Source: Bacteroidetes bacterium HLUCCA01 (GTDB taxonomy: Bacteria > Bacteroidota > Rhodothermia > Balneolales > HLUCCA01). Taken from it: 64,000 nucleotides of DNA. The stretch lies in assembly GCA_001314545.1 (NCBI GenBank), contig LIHN01000018.1, positions 62,001 to 126,000 on the forward strand, in the 5' to 3' direction. The notes under the pieces were generated by a model, which made no database searches, had not been told where the DNA came from, and saw only the letters and a program-made list of their open reading frames with translations. Each line of letters starts with the position of its first letter. The first letter of the stretch is position 1. Both the position numbers and the translations under genes were made by a program. This document shows positions 38,655 to 47,686 of the stretch, in pieces.

Positions 38655-40106
38655 TCAGAAATTAAAGGTAATACCAAACATAGCCTGTAACCGGTTGACC
38701 TCCTGGGATGAACTTGCTATTCCGGCATCACTGAACTGATAGATGTCCAGCACATCATTGTACATGGCATATTGGAAACCAAAGTCCAGGTTAATCCCTT
38801 CACTGAGCAGCAGTGTAGCTCCGGCACTCAGAAACCCGATATCACCATCAAAAGCCTTGCGCGGACTCGGATGCCAGGCATAGCCCACCCTCGGTGTAAA
38901 CTGCGGAGTTACACTAAAACTGGCTCCAGCCCTGAGGTTGACAACATCGTTGAAATCATCCCGGATAGCACGGTTTTCATCGCGATCCTGGGTCAGGCCC
39001 AGTCCGTTGAATTCAATACGGCTGTAATTGATACGCTCTGCACTGAGTTCCAGGTCAAGTTGGGGAATCAGCCCTACTCCAACGCCAAATGTAGTTACCG
39101 ATGGTCGGGTTAACCGGTAACTGAACTCCCCGTTAAAAGTATCCTCATAACGGTTGAATCCGTCCTGATCCAGGCTGTAGTAGTCTGTCCGAATGAACGT
39201 ACTGTAAATCTCATCGATGTCATAAACCGTTCGGCTGGTAAAACTTCCTCCCAGACGAAGGCCTTCAACCGGCTCGTAGAGGGCACCTATGCGAACGTTC
39301 GCACCACGAATACTGGCATTGATGCGGTCTTCGGTCAGCAGCATGCTTATATCAAAGGGGGCATCCACATAGCGTTCGAGCAAATCCTCTTCTACAAAGT
39401 CCCGCCGGTATCGGTAATCGCCAACAATCACACCAATGGAAGCACCTACATAAAAATTGGGCTGGAACTCGGTACCAAGCACAAAGCTATACTCTCCAAG
39501 CTGGCCCCGCTCGGTCAGTTCGGCGTACTGATTCATACCACGGAATGTTCCGTCAGCCCGCAGCACGTTAAAATATTCCTCGAATTCTTCATCAAACTCA
39601 ATAGCAAAGGCATTGAACGCCGTAGTAAAGTACTGGTCGCCGGGATCGCGAAGAAAAAAATCCACGATACTGTGACTCTCATTGAAGGCATTAATGGAGC
39701 TCGCACGATTAAAATCGGCCAGTTCGGTATACCCTCCGCCTACAACAAGACTCCCCCTGGAAGTTGGGAAACGGTACAGATAACCTACATTGCCTATGGC
39801 TGTCTGGTTATCGTTGAAAGACGTGGTATTGCCAAGATAGGTGCTGGACTCACGCACATCCCGCGTACTCAATCCAAAGGAAAACTGACTTTGTTCGATG
39901 AGTGCGATGTTGGCTGGATTTTGAATGTAAGAGCCATATCCTGCAAAACCGGTCACGGTAGCACCACCCAGTGAGAGGGAGGCTGCATCGTAGGAAGGCA
40001 TGGTCTGGGAAAACCGGAGTCCGTCGAAACGGTTTTGCGATTCAGCCAGCGAAGGGTTCATAACCCAGAACATCAGGCATAGGGTAAACAGTGCAATCGG
40101 TTTCAT
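38655..40106 (-). CDS. FadL/OmpP1-like outer-membrane barrel protein
   Basis: The 483-residue protein has a signal peptide ending SLAESQ. A Gly/Asn-rich N-terminal segment, ASLSLGGATVTGFAGYGSYI then QNPANIAL, resembles the OmpP1/FadL/PorV-type hatch region. Alternating amphipathic beta strands follow, ending in Phe (FGITFNF), the outer-membrane barrel signature. It may import hydrophobic compounds or be a type 9 secretion PorV relative; sequence alone does not decide. It is 87 bp downstream of the lipoprotein gene on the same strand, with a hairpin between. Confidence 0.82.
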   Translation of the reverse strand: MKPIALFTLCLMFWVMNPSLAESQNRFDGLRFSQTMPSYDAASLSLGGATVTGFAGYGSYIQNPANIALIEQSQFSFGLSTRDVRESSTYLGNTTSFNDNQTAIGNVGYLYRFPTSRGSLVVGGGYTELADFNRASSINAFNESHSIVDFFLRDPGDQYFTTAFNAFAIEFDEEFEEYFNVLRADGTFRGMNQYAELTERGQLGEYSFVLGTEFQPNFYVGASIGVIVGDYRYRRDFVEEDLLERYVDAPFDISMLLTEDRINASIRGANVRIGALYEPVEGLRLGGSFTSRTVYDIDEIYSTFIRTDYYSLDQDGFNRYEDTFNGEFSYRLTRPSVTTFGVGVGLIPQLDLELSAERINYSRIEFNGLGLTQDRDENRAIRDDFNDVVNLRAGASFSVTPQFTPRVGYAWHPSPRKAFDGDIGFLSAGATLLLSEGINLDFGFQYAMYNDVLDIYQFSDAGIASSSQEVNRLQAMFGITFNF

Positions 40107-40140
40107 AACAGTGTTCCTTTCATAGACATAGTGGGGGTGT

Positions 40141-40164
40141 AGGAGCCTGATTTTCAGCGCTCCT
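40141..40164. repeat. Stem-loop between lipoprotein and outer-membrane protein genes
   Basis: AGGAGC-CTGA, loop TTT, TCAG-C-GCTCCT forms a 10-bp stem with one bulged base. No T-tract follows on the minus strand, so it is more likely an mRNA stability or processing element than a terminator. It ends 34 bp before the outer-membrane protein start. Confidence 0.5.
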
Positions 40165-40193
40165 GATCAATGAATCAGTAATGTGGCCGGATT

Positions 40194-41642
40194 TTAATCG
40201 CGGTTGCGGGAACGAGCGGTACTGCGCTCCGTGGTGCGACTGCGTTGCGGGGTTGCGGCAGATTGACTACGTTGCGCAGGTGCAGGACGAGCAGCAGGTG
40301 CGGGGCGAGGCGCCGGGGCCGGACGAGCGGAGGGCTGTACAGACCGTGGTGTCGGGGCAGGTCTTGCCGAGGGTTGCCTGGTCGCAGACGAAGTCTGCGG
40401 TCGGTTCATATTCCGGCTCACACCGGTTGAAGCGTTTCGGTACATACCCGAAGGGCGGGTCGATTCTTCGCGATAACCCGCGCTGCCTGACCTGCCGTTA
40501 GTGCGGGTATTGTACACCCCCTGATCTGCTGACGATCGATTGATACCGGTTCGGGAGGTGGTACGCGGCGGCTGGGGCAGTTGATCACGGGTATTGACCA
40601 GACGCTCCCTGCTACGGGTATCGCCTGGTAATACTACGGGCAAATCGTTGGACGATTGAAGATCATTTCCGCGGGGCCGACGCGTTCTTCCTTCGGTTGA
40701 ACTGCTTCCCGATCTGCTTCTGCCGGATCGCACAGTACCTGAGCTGCGACCGGTATTTCCGCGCTGTACGGTTCCGGATGAGCCGGGTCGGGACGTTCCC
40801 GTTCTGACCGTTCGGCCTGAACTGCGACCGGTTTGCGATGTAGAACGGCCTACGGTACCACGTGAACGACCCTCGGTTGCCGGAGATCGGCGCACAGTGG
40901 TATTGTCACGACTGACGCCGCTGTTACGGGATCCGGAAGATACTGTAGTACGGTTATCGCCACGTACGTTGGTTGAAGCTACACCTCTGCCAACATTCCT
41001 GCCGTCACGGCTGACGCCGCTGTTTCGGGGCCCACGGTACACGTTATTGTTGACTGTATTGTGATTATATACTATCCAGGTATTGCCGTAGCCACCCCAC
41101 CCATGATGTGGTCTGTGATAACCATAAAAGAAAACCGGATGAGCGTAACCGTAGTAACTGGAATAGTAGTACGGACTGTAATGCCAGAAATGGTGGGGTC
41201 GGTTCCAGCCCCAACTTACGTGAAATGCCCAGTAGCTGTCATACCAGAAGGGATCCCAGTAGCCGCCGTAAAATCTGCTATGAAAGCGGTTGCGGTAGTA
41301 CGACCAGGAAGCATCATGATACCCGTCGCTATACCCTAGTGAATACTCATTACGGGATGATACCGGCTGGTAACGATCATAATCACGGTAATAAATTTCC
41401 AGATCACTGAAACCATCGTCATAACCGGCATAGTAGGAGTCTTCGCTGAACTCATCAAGCTCATAGGCCCGCTCATCCAGGCGGACTTCATCCTGCGGGT
41501 TGTAGGCCCGGTTCGGTTCAGGCCGTTCGTAGGGTTGCGAGTACGGTGCAGGACGCTCCACAACCTCGAGTTGTGTATAACAACCACTGAGCATAATGGC
41601 CAGCATGCTGAAACTAAAAATTCGGGTAGGGGTTGTTTTCAT
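40194..41642 (-). CDS. Lipoprotein with aromatic/His-rich core and disordered Ser/Arg/Thr tail
   Basis: The 482-residue protein has a lipoprotein signal with lipobox MLSGC. Residues about 30-100 are acidic and Tyr-rich with two similar GYxDGYxD-like motifs. About 100-185 is extremely rich in Tyr, Trp, His and Phe. The rest is a low-complexity Ser/Arg/Thr/Gly, then Pro/Ala/Arg, tail with repeats such as SGVSRD. I do not recognise a family with a known function. The ATG at 41642 starts the signal peptide; a frame from 41723 would add 27 residues. It follows a response-regulator gene and a 16-bp palindrome. Confidence 0.8.
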   Translation of the reverse strand: MKTTPTRIFSFSMLAIMLSGCYTQLEVVERPAPYSQPYERPEPNRAYNPQDEVRLDERAYELDEFSEDSYYAGYDDGFSDLEIYYRDYDRYQPVSSRNEYSLGYSDGYHDASWSYYRNRFHSRFYGGYWDPFWYDSYWAFHVSWGWNRPHHFWHYSPYYYSSYYGYAHPVFFYGYHRPHHGWGGYGNTWIVYNHNTVNNNVYRGPRNSGVSRDGRNVGRGVASTNVRGDNRTTVSSGSRNSGVSRDNTTVRRSPATEGRSRGTVGRSTSQTGRSSGRTVRTGTSRPGSSGTVQRGNTGRSSGTVRSGRSRSGSSSTEGRTRRPRGNDLQSSNDLPVVLPGDTRSRERLVNTRDQLPQPPRTTSRTGINRSSADQGVYNTRTNGRSGSAGYREESTRPSGMYRNASTGVSRNMNRPQTSSATRQPSARPAPTPRSVQPSARPAPAPRPAPAARPAPAQRSQSAATPQRSRTTERSTARSRNRD

Positions 41643-41749
41643 AATGAGCCTCACTGCTAGTTTGGTTCCGGTTATCAAATACTGTAACGCAGCAGACACG
41701 CGATTCATTTCAGTGAAATTCACCTGCTAAATACACGTTTCTTGATAAC

Positions 41750-41794
41750 AGTATACTTTTGAAAATCAAATGCTACAATAACATCATGATGTTA
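41750..41794 (-). promoter_or_regulatory. 16-bp palindrome abutting a possible lipoprotein-gene promoter
   Basis: TAACATCATGATGTTA at 41779-41794 is a perfect 16-bp palindrome. Reading the minus strand, it is directly followed by TTGTAG, 17 nt, then TATACT at 41750-41755. That gives a weak -35 and a good -10 about 100 nt upstream of the lipoprotein ATG. The layout suits an activator site next to the -35 box. Confidence 0.4.
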
Positions 41795-41842
41795 CAGCTG
41801 AAATGACGGCTTAAACAGTTGTTTTTTAAATATATAAGAGCT

Positions 41843-42493
41843 TTAAATTTCGCCCCGGAGCGATTTGGCGATGACTTCGGCCTTGGAATTCACATGGAGT
41901 TTTTTGTAAATATTGCGAATGTGTGCCCGAACTGTGTCAATTGATATATCCATGCGATCAGCGATCATCTTATAACTGAGCCCATCCACCAGTCCAACCA
42001 CAATTTCCTGTTCCCGCATAGTCAGACCTGAATCGGGTTTTTCCTCTTCTTTGCCTGCTGGTTCACTGAAATGCGTAATTACCTTCCGGGCAATCTGGGG
42101 TGACATGGGTGCTCCTCCCTGTAAAACCACATCAATGGCGTCTTTAATCTCAGGCAGTGAAGTATGCTTGAGCAGGTAGCCGCTGGCTCCGGATCGTAAT
42201 GAGTTAAAAATTTTATGCGAGTCGTGGTATACCGTAAGCATAATAATTTCTACTTCCGGATATTTGGATTTAATCAGTTTCATACCATCAATCCCCGACA
42301 TACCTTCCAGGTCAATGTCCATCAGAACAATATCCGGCATATCGCCTTCACGCATCACGGCAAGCAGGTTCTCCACCGAACTGAAAGCATTTCGGCATTC
42401 CATATCTGCCTGCATATTCAGAAACTGTTGAATAAGGTCCCGGATTTTGACGTTATCTTCTACAATTGCGATTTGTTTTTTTGACGCTGACAT
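41843..42493 (-). CDS. LuxR/NarL-type response regulator
   Basis: The 216-residue DNA-binding response regulator has a receiver domain (phospho-acceptor Asp in IVLMDIDLEGMSG, Lys near residue 105). Its C-terminal LuxR helix-turn-helix has LTMREQEIVVGLVDGLSYKM then TVRAHIRNIYKKLHVNSK. It starts 5 bp after the sensor kinase gene and is its evident partner. The target genes are unknown, but a palindrome lies directly downstream, before the lipoprotein gene. Confidence 0.94.
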   Translation of the reverse strand: MSASKKQIAIVEDNVKIRDLIQQFLNMQADMECRNAFSSVENLLAVMREGDMPDIVLMDIDLEGMSGIDGMKLIKSKYPEVEIIMLTVYHDSHKIFNSLRSGASGYLLKHTSLPEIKDAIDVVLQGGAPMSPQIARKVITHFSEPAGKEEEKPDSGLTMREQEIVVGLVDGLSYKMIADRMDISIDTVRAHIRNIYKKLHVNSKAEVIAKSLRGEI

Positions 42494-42498
42494 GGCTT

Positions 42499-45402
42499 TT
42501 ATTTTTTTCCGGTGATGGTGATGGTTAATCCATTTTCGTTTTTGTATTCAAGTGCCGCATGAATTCTGGAAGCACGTAGGGCTATATTTTTAAGCCCATG
42601 CCCGCCCGGGCGTGTCTTCTCAGGCAGCCCCTTACCATTATCTTTGATTTGCAGGGTGTATGCGGATGCATCCATGCTAAGGGTCACTTCAACCGTGGTA
42701 GCTTCTGCATGTTTTGCCGCATTGTTGAGTGATTCTTTAAAGATAAGGTACAGATTTTGACGCAGTTCAAGTGGAACAACGGCCTGCGAATCAATTCCCC
42801 TGAAATGAAAAACCGGTTCAATCCCCTTTGGCGAAAGTACGTTGGTCGCATAATCCTGCATACGGTCCAGCAGGTCTCCGTAAGAATCGTTGCGGGCATC
42901 AATTGACCATACAATATCATCCATCGTTGTTACAATACGTCTGGACATTTCCCCGATCTGTTTTAACGACTCTCCGGTCTTCGGGTCTTTTTGAATAGCC
43001 TGGAGGAAGTCAGACTGCAGAGCAATTTCCGTCAGTGATGCGCCTACATCATCATGGAGATCGCTGGCAATTCGGATTCGGATGCGCTCCAGATCAACCA
43101 TTCGGGAAATCCGGTAGTAGTTGTACAAAAAGGCGGCTACCAGCAGCACTGCGAACACGATCAATACGGCAAACCACCACGTTTTCCAGAAGGGTGGCAG
43201 AATTACAAAGGAAATAACATCCGGCTGCGGGCTCCAGTACCCGTCACTGTTTCGGGCACGTACTTCAAATCGGTATTCCCCGTCAGGAAGGGTGGTATAG
43301 CGCACGGAGCGTTGCGTGGTTCGCTGCCATTGCTGATCAGCACCCCGGAGTCGGTATTCATAGACAAGTTCCGAGGGATTTGCAAAGGCCAGTCCTGTGA
43401 AATTGAACCCGATAAAGTTCTCGTCATGACGAAACTCATAGGCTCCCGCAGGCAGCCGTTCACCAAAGAGGGTCATTTCTTCAATATGAACGGGGGGACC
43501 GGAGGTAATTTCAAGGTCCAGACGCCATCGGAAATGGTTCGCACCCGTCACCGTACCCATCCAGAAACTCCCGTCACGGGCAGTATACACAGCGTTGGCG
43601 ATGTTCTCATTGGATATCAGCCCGGATTCGGTTGTGTATTGCTTGAATCGGATCATATCACGTACACGGGCCGGATCGGTGTCTTCCTGCAGAATTTGCG
43701 GGTTATATCGAAGCAACCCGTTATTGGATCCGATCCAGATGAACCCTCGCTCATCTTCGGTTATGAAATAAGCTACCGGCTGAGGCAACCCGTTACTGCT
43801 GTTAAGGGTACGAAGCTGTCCGCCAAAGTAAATGCTGATCCCGTCGAATGTCCCAATCCATATCTGACCCAGACTGTCCTCAAACAATGTCATGGCATTA
43901 TTGTTGGCCAGACCGTTATCGGTGTTGAATACTTCCGTTCGCTCCCCGTCAATGCGGACAACCCCTCCATAGGTAGCCGCCCAGAGGACACCGTTACGGT
44001 CTTCGAGTACATCCATGACGATATTGTTGGGTAACCGGTTATTGGAGGTATCCAGAACGGCAACCTGTCTGCCGGCGGTGTACCTTGCCAGGCCACCACC
44101 ATAGGTTGCGACCCAAAAATCACCCTTACTGTCTTCCAGTATGGACCGAACTTTCGGATCCGGCAGATCCGGAAATTGATTGCCCGGATAAATCCGACCG
44201 TTTTCCATCAAACTAACCCCGTTACGCGTGCCAATCCAGACCCTGTCTTCCCGGTCACGCATCATGGTGTAAACACGGTTATCAATGAGATTATCTGCTG
44301 TGGTAATATTCCGCACCCGGAACCCGTCGATCACTGCTATCCCTCCACCGTAAGTCCCGATCATCATCCTGCCCGACCTGTCTTCCATGAACGAGGTGGT
44401 CAGATTGCTCAATAAGCCCTGTTGAACGGAATAATGCTGAATTTTCTCGCTGACCAGTAAATCCAGTCCCCCACCGTAGGTACCAATCCATATATTATTT
44501 TCACGGTCACGCATCAGACTGGTGATAATATTGTTAGACAACCCATTAGCGTCAGTAAAATTAGAAATTCTGCCTTCGTAGTAATGCGAGAGACCTCCCT
44601 CGGTTCCAATCCAGACACCTCCCTTACCATCTTCCATCAGCCGGGTAACCCGGGGATGAATCAACCCGTCAGCTACATTCAGATACGAAAGCTCCCCGTC
44701 TTTCAGGATGGTAATTCCGTCTCGGGTTGCAGCCCAGATACTGCCGTCCGACATTCTCACCAGACTTCGTGTCCGGTTTTCACTCAGTCCGTCGGCCTCA
44801 TAATAACTCTGAATTACGCTTCGATCTGTAATTGACAATACCGATATCCCGCCGCGAGTTGCCACAGCCAGACGTTCTTCATCCAGCCGGATAATATCCC
44901 GCACCTCATTGTCTGCCAGACCGTTCGCTGTGGAGTAATACTGGTAGGTATCGCTGCGAAAGTGATGCAATCCCTCATTCTCGGTACCTACCCATAAGCC
45001 ACCGGACTGATCTTCGAACAGCACATTGACCTTGGTGCCACGTAGAATCTGAGTGCCCGGAAGGGGTTCAAAACGGCCATCCGGGCGGATATAATCCAGG
45101 CCTCGTTCTGTCCCGATCAGTATAGTCCGGTCGCGTAGTTGCAACAGCGAGGTAACGCCGTTGTTCGACAAGCCGTCGGCTTCAAAATACTGTTCAAACT
45201 GATAACGATTAAACCGGTTGAGTCCAATCTCCGTGGCAATCCAGACATATCCTTCATGATCTTGTATAACATCGTTGATGACCGACTGGCTCATGCCGGA
45301 CTGAATCGAGAAATTCTTAAACGGCAGTCCCTGACCCCGGGCAAGACCTGCCGTCAAGGCAATACACAAAATTCCGGTTAGCAATGGTACTATTTTCATC
45401 AT
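42499..45402 (-). CDS. Sensor histidine kinase with two Reg_prop beta-propellers
   Basis: This 967-residue sensor has a signal peptide ending LARGQG and about 14 Reg_prop repeats with the W-I-G-T-x-G-G-L signature (e.g. VWIGTEGGLSHY, IWIGTYGGGLDLL), enough for two seven-bladed propellers. A Y_Y_Y domain (RSVRYTTLPDGEYRFEVRAR) and one membrane helix (about 770-790) follow. The kinase has a HisKA_3 dimerisation motif with phospho-His in SDLHDDVGASLTEIA and an ATP-binding domain (DNGKGLPEK, GGHGLKNI). Unlike Bacteroides hybrid systems it has no fused receiver or AraC domain. I chose ATG 45402; a TTG at 45411 is an alternative. Confidence 0.93.
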   Translation of the reverse strand: MMKIVPLLTGILCIALTAGLARGQGLPFKNFSIQSGMSQSVINDVIQDHEGYVWIATEIGLNRFNRYQFEQYFEADGLSNNGVTSLLQLRDRTILIGTERGLDYIRPDGRFEPLPGTQILRGTKVNVLFEDQSGGLWVGTENEGLHHFRSDTYQYYSTANGLADNEVRDIIRLDEERLAVATRGGISVLSITDRSVIQSYYEADGLSENRTRSLVRMSDGSIWAATRDGITILKDGELSYLNVADGLIHPRVTRLMEDGKGGVWIGTEGGLSHYYEGRISNFTDANGLSNNIITSLMRDRENNIWIGTYGGGLDLLVSEKIQHYSVQQGLLSNLTTSFMEDRSGRMMIGTYGGGIAVIDGFRVRNITTADNLIDNRVYTMMRDREDRVWIGTRNGVSLMENGRIYPGNQFPDLPDPKVRSILEDSKGDFWVATYGGGLARYTAGRQVAVLDTSNNRLPNNIVMDVLEDRNGVLWAATYGGVVRIDGERTEVFNTDNGLANNNAMTLFEDSLGQIWIGTFDGISIYFGGQLRTLNSSNGLPQPVAYFITEDERGFIWIGSNNGLLRYNPQILQEDTDPARVRDMIRFKQYTTESGLISNENIANAVYTARDGSFWMGTVTGANHFRWRLDLEITSGPPVHIEEMTLFGERLPAGAYEFRHDENFIGFNFTGLAFANPSELVYEYRLRGADQQWQRTTQRSVRYTTLPDGEYRFEVRARNSDGYWSPQPDVISFVILPPFWKTWWFAVLIVFAVLLVAAFLYNYYRISRMVDLERIRIRIASDLHDDVGASLTEIALQSDFLQAIQKDPKTGESLKQIGEMSRRIVTTMDDIVWSIDARNDSYGDLLDRMQDYATNVLSPKGIEPVFHFRGIDSQAVVPLELRQNLYLIFKESLNNAAKHAEATTVEVTLSMDASAYTLQIKDNGKGLPEKTRPGGHGLKNIALRASRIHAALEYKNENGLTITITGKK

Positions 45403-45441
45403 TTCAGACAAACGGTTTCACCAAAAGGCATATTTCAACAT

Positions 45442-45473
45442 AAAAAAACCCCGGGTGATCTGCCCGGGGTTTT
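45442..45473 (-). terminator. Intrinsic terminator after rpoD
   Basis: On the minus strand AACCCCGGG, a 7-nt loop and CCCGGGGTT form a 9-bp perfect stem, extendable to 11 bp, followed by seven T residues. It lies 17 bp after the rpoD stop and ends 39 nt before the sensor kinase ATG. Confidence 0.92.
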
Positions 45474-45490
45474 CAGAAAAAAGGTTGTCA

Positions 45491-46384
45491 TCAGCCCAGA
45501 TACGTACGTAATGCCATACTCCGGTTGTGGTGCCGCAGTTTACGCAACGCCTTTTCCTTGATTTGCCGTACCCGTTCACGGGTTAAATCAAAGCGTTCGC
45601 CAATTTCTTCCAGAGTAAGGGAATGCTCCCTGCCAATGCCGAAATACAATCGCACAACCTCGGCTTCCCGCTTGCTCAGCTTAGATAAGGCACGCTCAAT
45701 TTCTACCTTAAGCGACTCTCCCATCAGCTCATTATCGGGATTGGGTGTCTCTTCGTTTTCAATGACATCCAGCAGTCTGTTGTCTTCTCCCTGGGCAAAC
45801 GGTGCATCCATCGAAAGGTGCCGGCCTGAAATCCGAAGCGTATCGGATACCTCCGCAATGGTCATACCCAGGCTTTCTGCCAGCTCTACGGCCGATGGCG
45901 CTCTTTCATAATTCTGCTCCAGCTTGGAGAGTTCTTTCCCGATTTTGTTGAGTGCACCCACCCGGTTAAGAGGCAACCGGACGATACGACTCTGCTCGGC
46001 CAGTGCCTGCAGTATGGACTGACGAATCCACCATACAGCGTATGATATAAATTTAAATCCACGCGTTTCGTCGAAGCGCTTGGCAGCTTTAATCAGACCC
46101 AGGTTTCCCTCGTTAATCAAGTCACCAAGTGAAAGTCCCTGATTTTGATACTGTTTTGCTACCGAAACCACAAAGCGCAGGTTGGCTTTGGTGAGCTTTT
46201 CCAGGGCATCCTGATTACCGGCCTGAATTTCTTTGGCCAGTCGAACTTCCTCATCCGGTGTTATGAGCGAAACCTTGCCAATTTCCTGCAAGTAACGATC
46301 CAACGATTGCGACTCGCGGGTGGAGATGCCAGACGGGGTCGGATTTTTTGCTTCTTTCTTCTTTTTAGCCACGGCAGTTTCCAT
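45491..46384 (-). CDS. rpoD: Primary sigma factor RpoD (region 1.1 absent)
   Basis: The 297-residue housekeeping sigma-70 factor has region 1.2 ([16 protein letters not shown]), region 2 ([20 protein letters not shown], then [16 protein letters not shown]), region 3 and region 4 ([20 protein letters not shown] then [11 protein letters not shown]). The short basic N terminus and missing region 1.1 are typical of Bacteroidota-type RpoD. I chose the ATG at 46384 ([10 protein letters not shown]); a frame from 46411 would add 9 residues. A TATAAT lies about 97 nt upstream and a terminator follows. Confidence 0.95.
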   Translation of the reverse strand: METAVAKKKKEAKNPTPSGISTRESQSLDRYLQEIGKVSLITPDEEVRLAKEIQAGNQDALEKLTKANLRFVVSVAKQYQNQGLSLGDLINEGNLGLIKAAKRFDETRGFKFISYAVWWIRQSILQALAEQSRIVRLPLNRVGALNKIGKELSKLEQNYERAPSAVELAESLGMTIAEVSDTLRISGRHLSMDAPFAQGEDNRLLDVIENEETPNPDNELMGESLKVEIERALSKLSKREAEVVRLYFGIGREHSLTLEEIGERFDLTRERVRQIKEKALRKLRHHNRSMALRTYLG

Positions 46385-46480
46385 CAGGTTCCGGTTTCTT
46401 GAGAACAGCATTGACCGGCAGGCACCGGTCGCTCCTCATACTGCGGTGAAAGTACATACTTTACCCGTAATATTCCATTG

Positions 46481-46486
46481 ATTATA
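46481..46486 (-). promoter_or_regulatory. Candidate -10 element for rpoD
   Basis: A perfect TATAAT on the minus strand lies 97 nt upstream of the rpoD ATG, in the gap after deoB. The matching -35 region (TCGAAC at 18-nt spacing) is poor, so this is only a candidate. Confidence 0.3.
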
Positions 46487-46516
46487 CGCCCGTACGACAG
46501 GGTTGTTCGACAGAAT

Positions 46517-47683
46517 TTACGGGCTTAGGAAACTCACGCCCTCAAATGGATTTTCCTTGCCAAACACCGCTGCAACAGAGGCTGCAACATCACGAAATGA
46601 AGAACGCACACCCAGAGAAACCGATACTGCCCGATGCGCAGGGTACACCAGCAAGGGCACAAACTCCCGCGTATGGTCAGTACCCGGAAAGGTTGGATCG
46701 TTGCCATGATCACCCGTGATTATCAGCACATCATCCGGACCCATTTTCGACTGAATGGCAGGCAATGAACGGTCAAATTCCTCGAGAGAATGGCCGTAAC
46801 CCACCGGATCATTGCGATGCCCGAAGAGTTGATCCGTATCAATCAGGTTCACAAATATAAAACCATCATCTACAGCCTGCATCACGTTCAGCAGCTGCGC
46901 AATACCCTCCGCATTGCTCTTGGTTCTTCGATATTGGCTGAACCCGCGCTCAGCGAACAGATCAATAATCTTACCTACCGAATAGGTGGCAACTCCTTCG
47001 TTTAAAAGATATTCCGGGAGATTGGGGTACGGAGGGGCCAGAGAGTAGTCGTGACGCTGGTCAGACAACCTGTAGAATTGACCGGGGTCTCCGGCAAAAG
47101 GTCGTGCAATTACCCTGCCGACCGCGTGCTCGCCGGTCATGACTTCATTGCGGGCGATCTGACAGAGTCTATAGAGCTCATCAAGTGGAATACAATCGGT
47201 ATGCGTGGCTATCTGAAATACACTGTCGGCCGAGGTGTAAACTATCGGCTTACCCGTCTTGAGGTGTTCAACCCCGAATTTATCGATGACGTCCGTGCCT
47301 GAGTAGGGTGCATTTCCCAGAATACCCTCCACTCCGGCCTTTTTGCAGAACTCTTCAACTACGTCTGAAGGAAAGCCATCCGGATAAACCGGAAACGCTC
47401 GGTCCAGCGTTATTCCGGCGATCTCCCAGTGTCCGGTTGTACTGTCTTTCCCGACAGAGACTTCCCGCATTTTTCCCCAGGCGGCAAGCGGAGTGCGTAC
47501 CGGGTTCACGCTGTCCAAAGGAATGATGTTGCCAAAACCTAACGCTTCCATATTCGGCAGCATACACCGGGTCAGGGCGCTCACATGACCGGCCGTGTTG
47601 GAGCCCGCATCACGATATTCATGGGCGTCTTCCTGAGCCCCCACACCAAGTCCGTCTACAATAATTAGAACAACTTTTGGCAT
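46517..47683 (-). CDS. deoB: Phosphopentomutase
   Basis: DeoB interconverts ribose (or deoxyribose) 1-phosphate and 5-phosphate in nucleoside salvage. The 388-residue alkaline-phosphatase-fold protein has the first metal site IIVDGLGVGAQEDA, the phospho-acceptor Thr in GKDSTTGHWEIAG, and the second-half metal sites NLIDTDQLFGHRND and IITGDHGNDPT plus DHTREFVPLL. Its length is normal. It starts 3 bp after the GAF/GGDEF-like gene and is the last gene of that operon. Confidence 0.95.
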   Translation of the reverse strand: MPKVVLIIVDGLGVGAQEDAHEYRDAGSNTAGHVSALTRCMLPNMEALGFGNIIPLDSVNPVRTPLAAWGKMREVSVGKDSTTGHWEIAGITLDRAFPVYPDGFPSDVVEEFCKKAGVEGILGNAPYSGTDVIDKFGVEHLKTGKPIVYTSADSVFQIATHTDCIPLDELYRLCQIARNEVMTGEHAVGRVIARPFAGDPGQFYRLSDQRHDYSLAPPYPNLPEYLLNEGVATYSVGKIIDLFAERGFSQYRRTKSNAEGIAQLLNVMQAVDDGFIFVNLIDTDQLFGHRNDPVGYGHSLEEFDRSLPAIQSKMGPDDVLIITGDHGNDPTFPGTDHTREFVPLLVYPAHRAVSVSLGVRSSFRDVAASVAAVFGKENPFEGVSFLSP

Positions 47684-47686
47684 AAA

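Noticed and set aside
43054-44034. 326-codon plus-strand open frame antisense to the sensor kinase
   Set aside because: It mirrors the Reg_prop repeats and kinase region; its sequence shows no family features.
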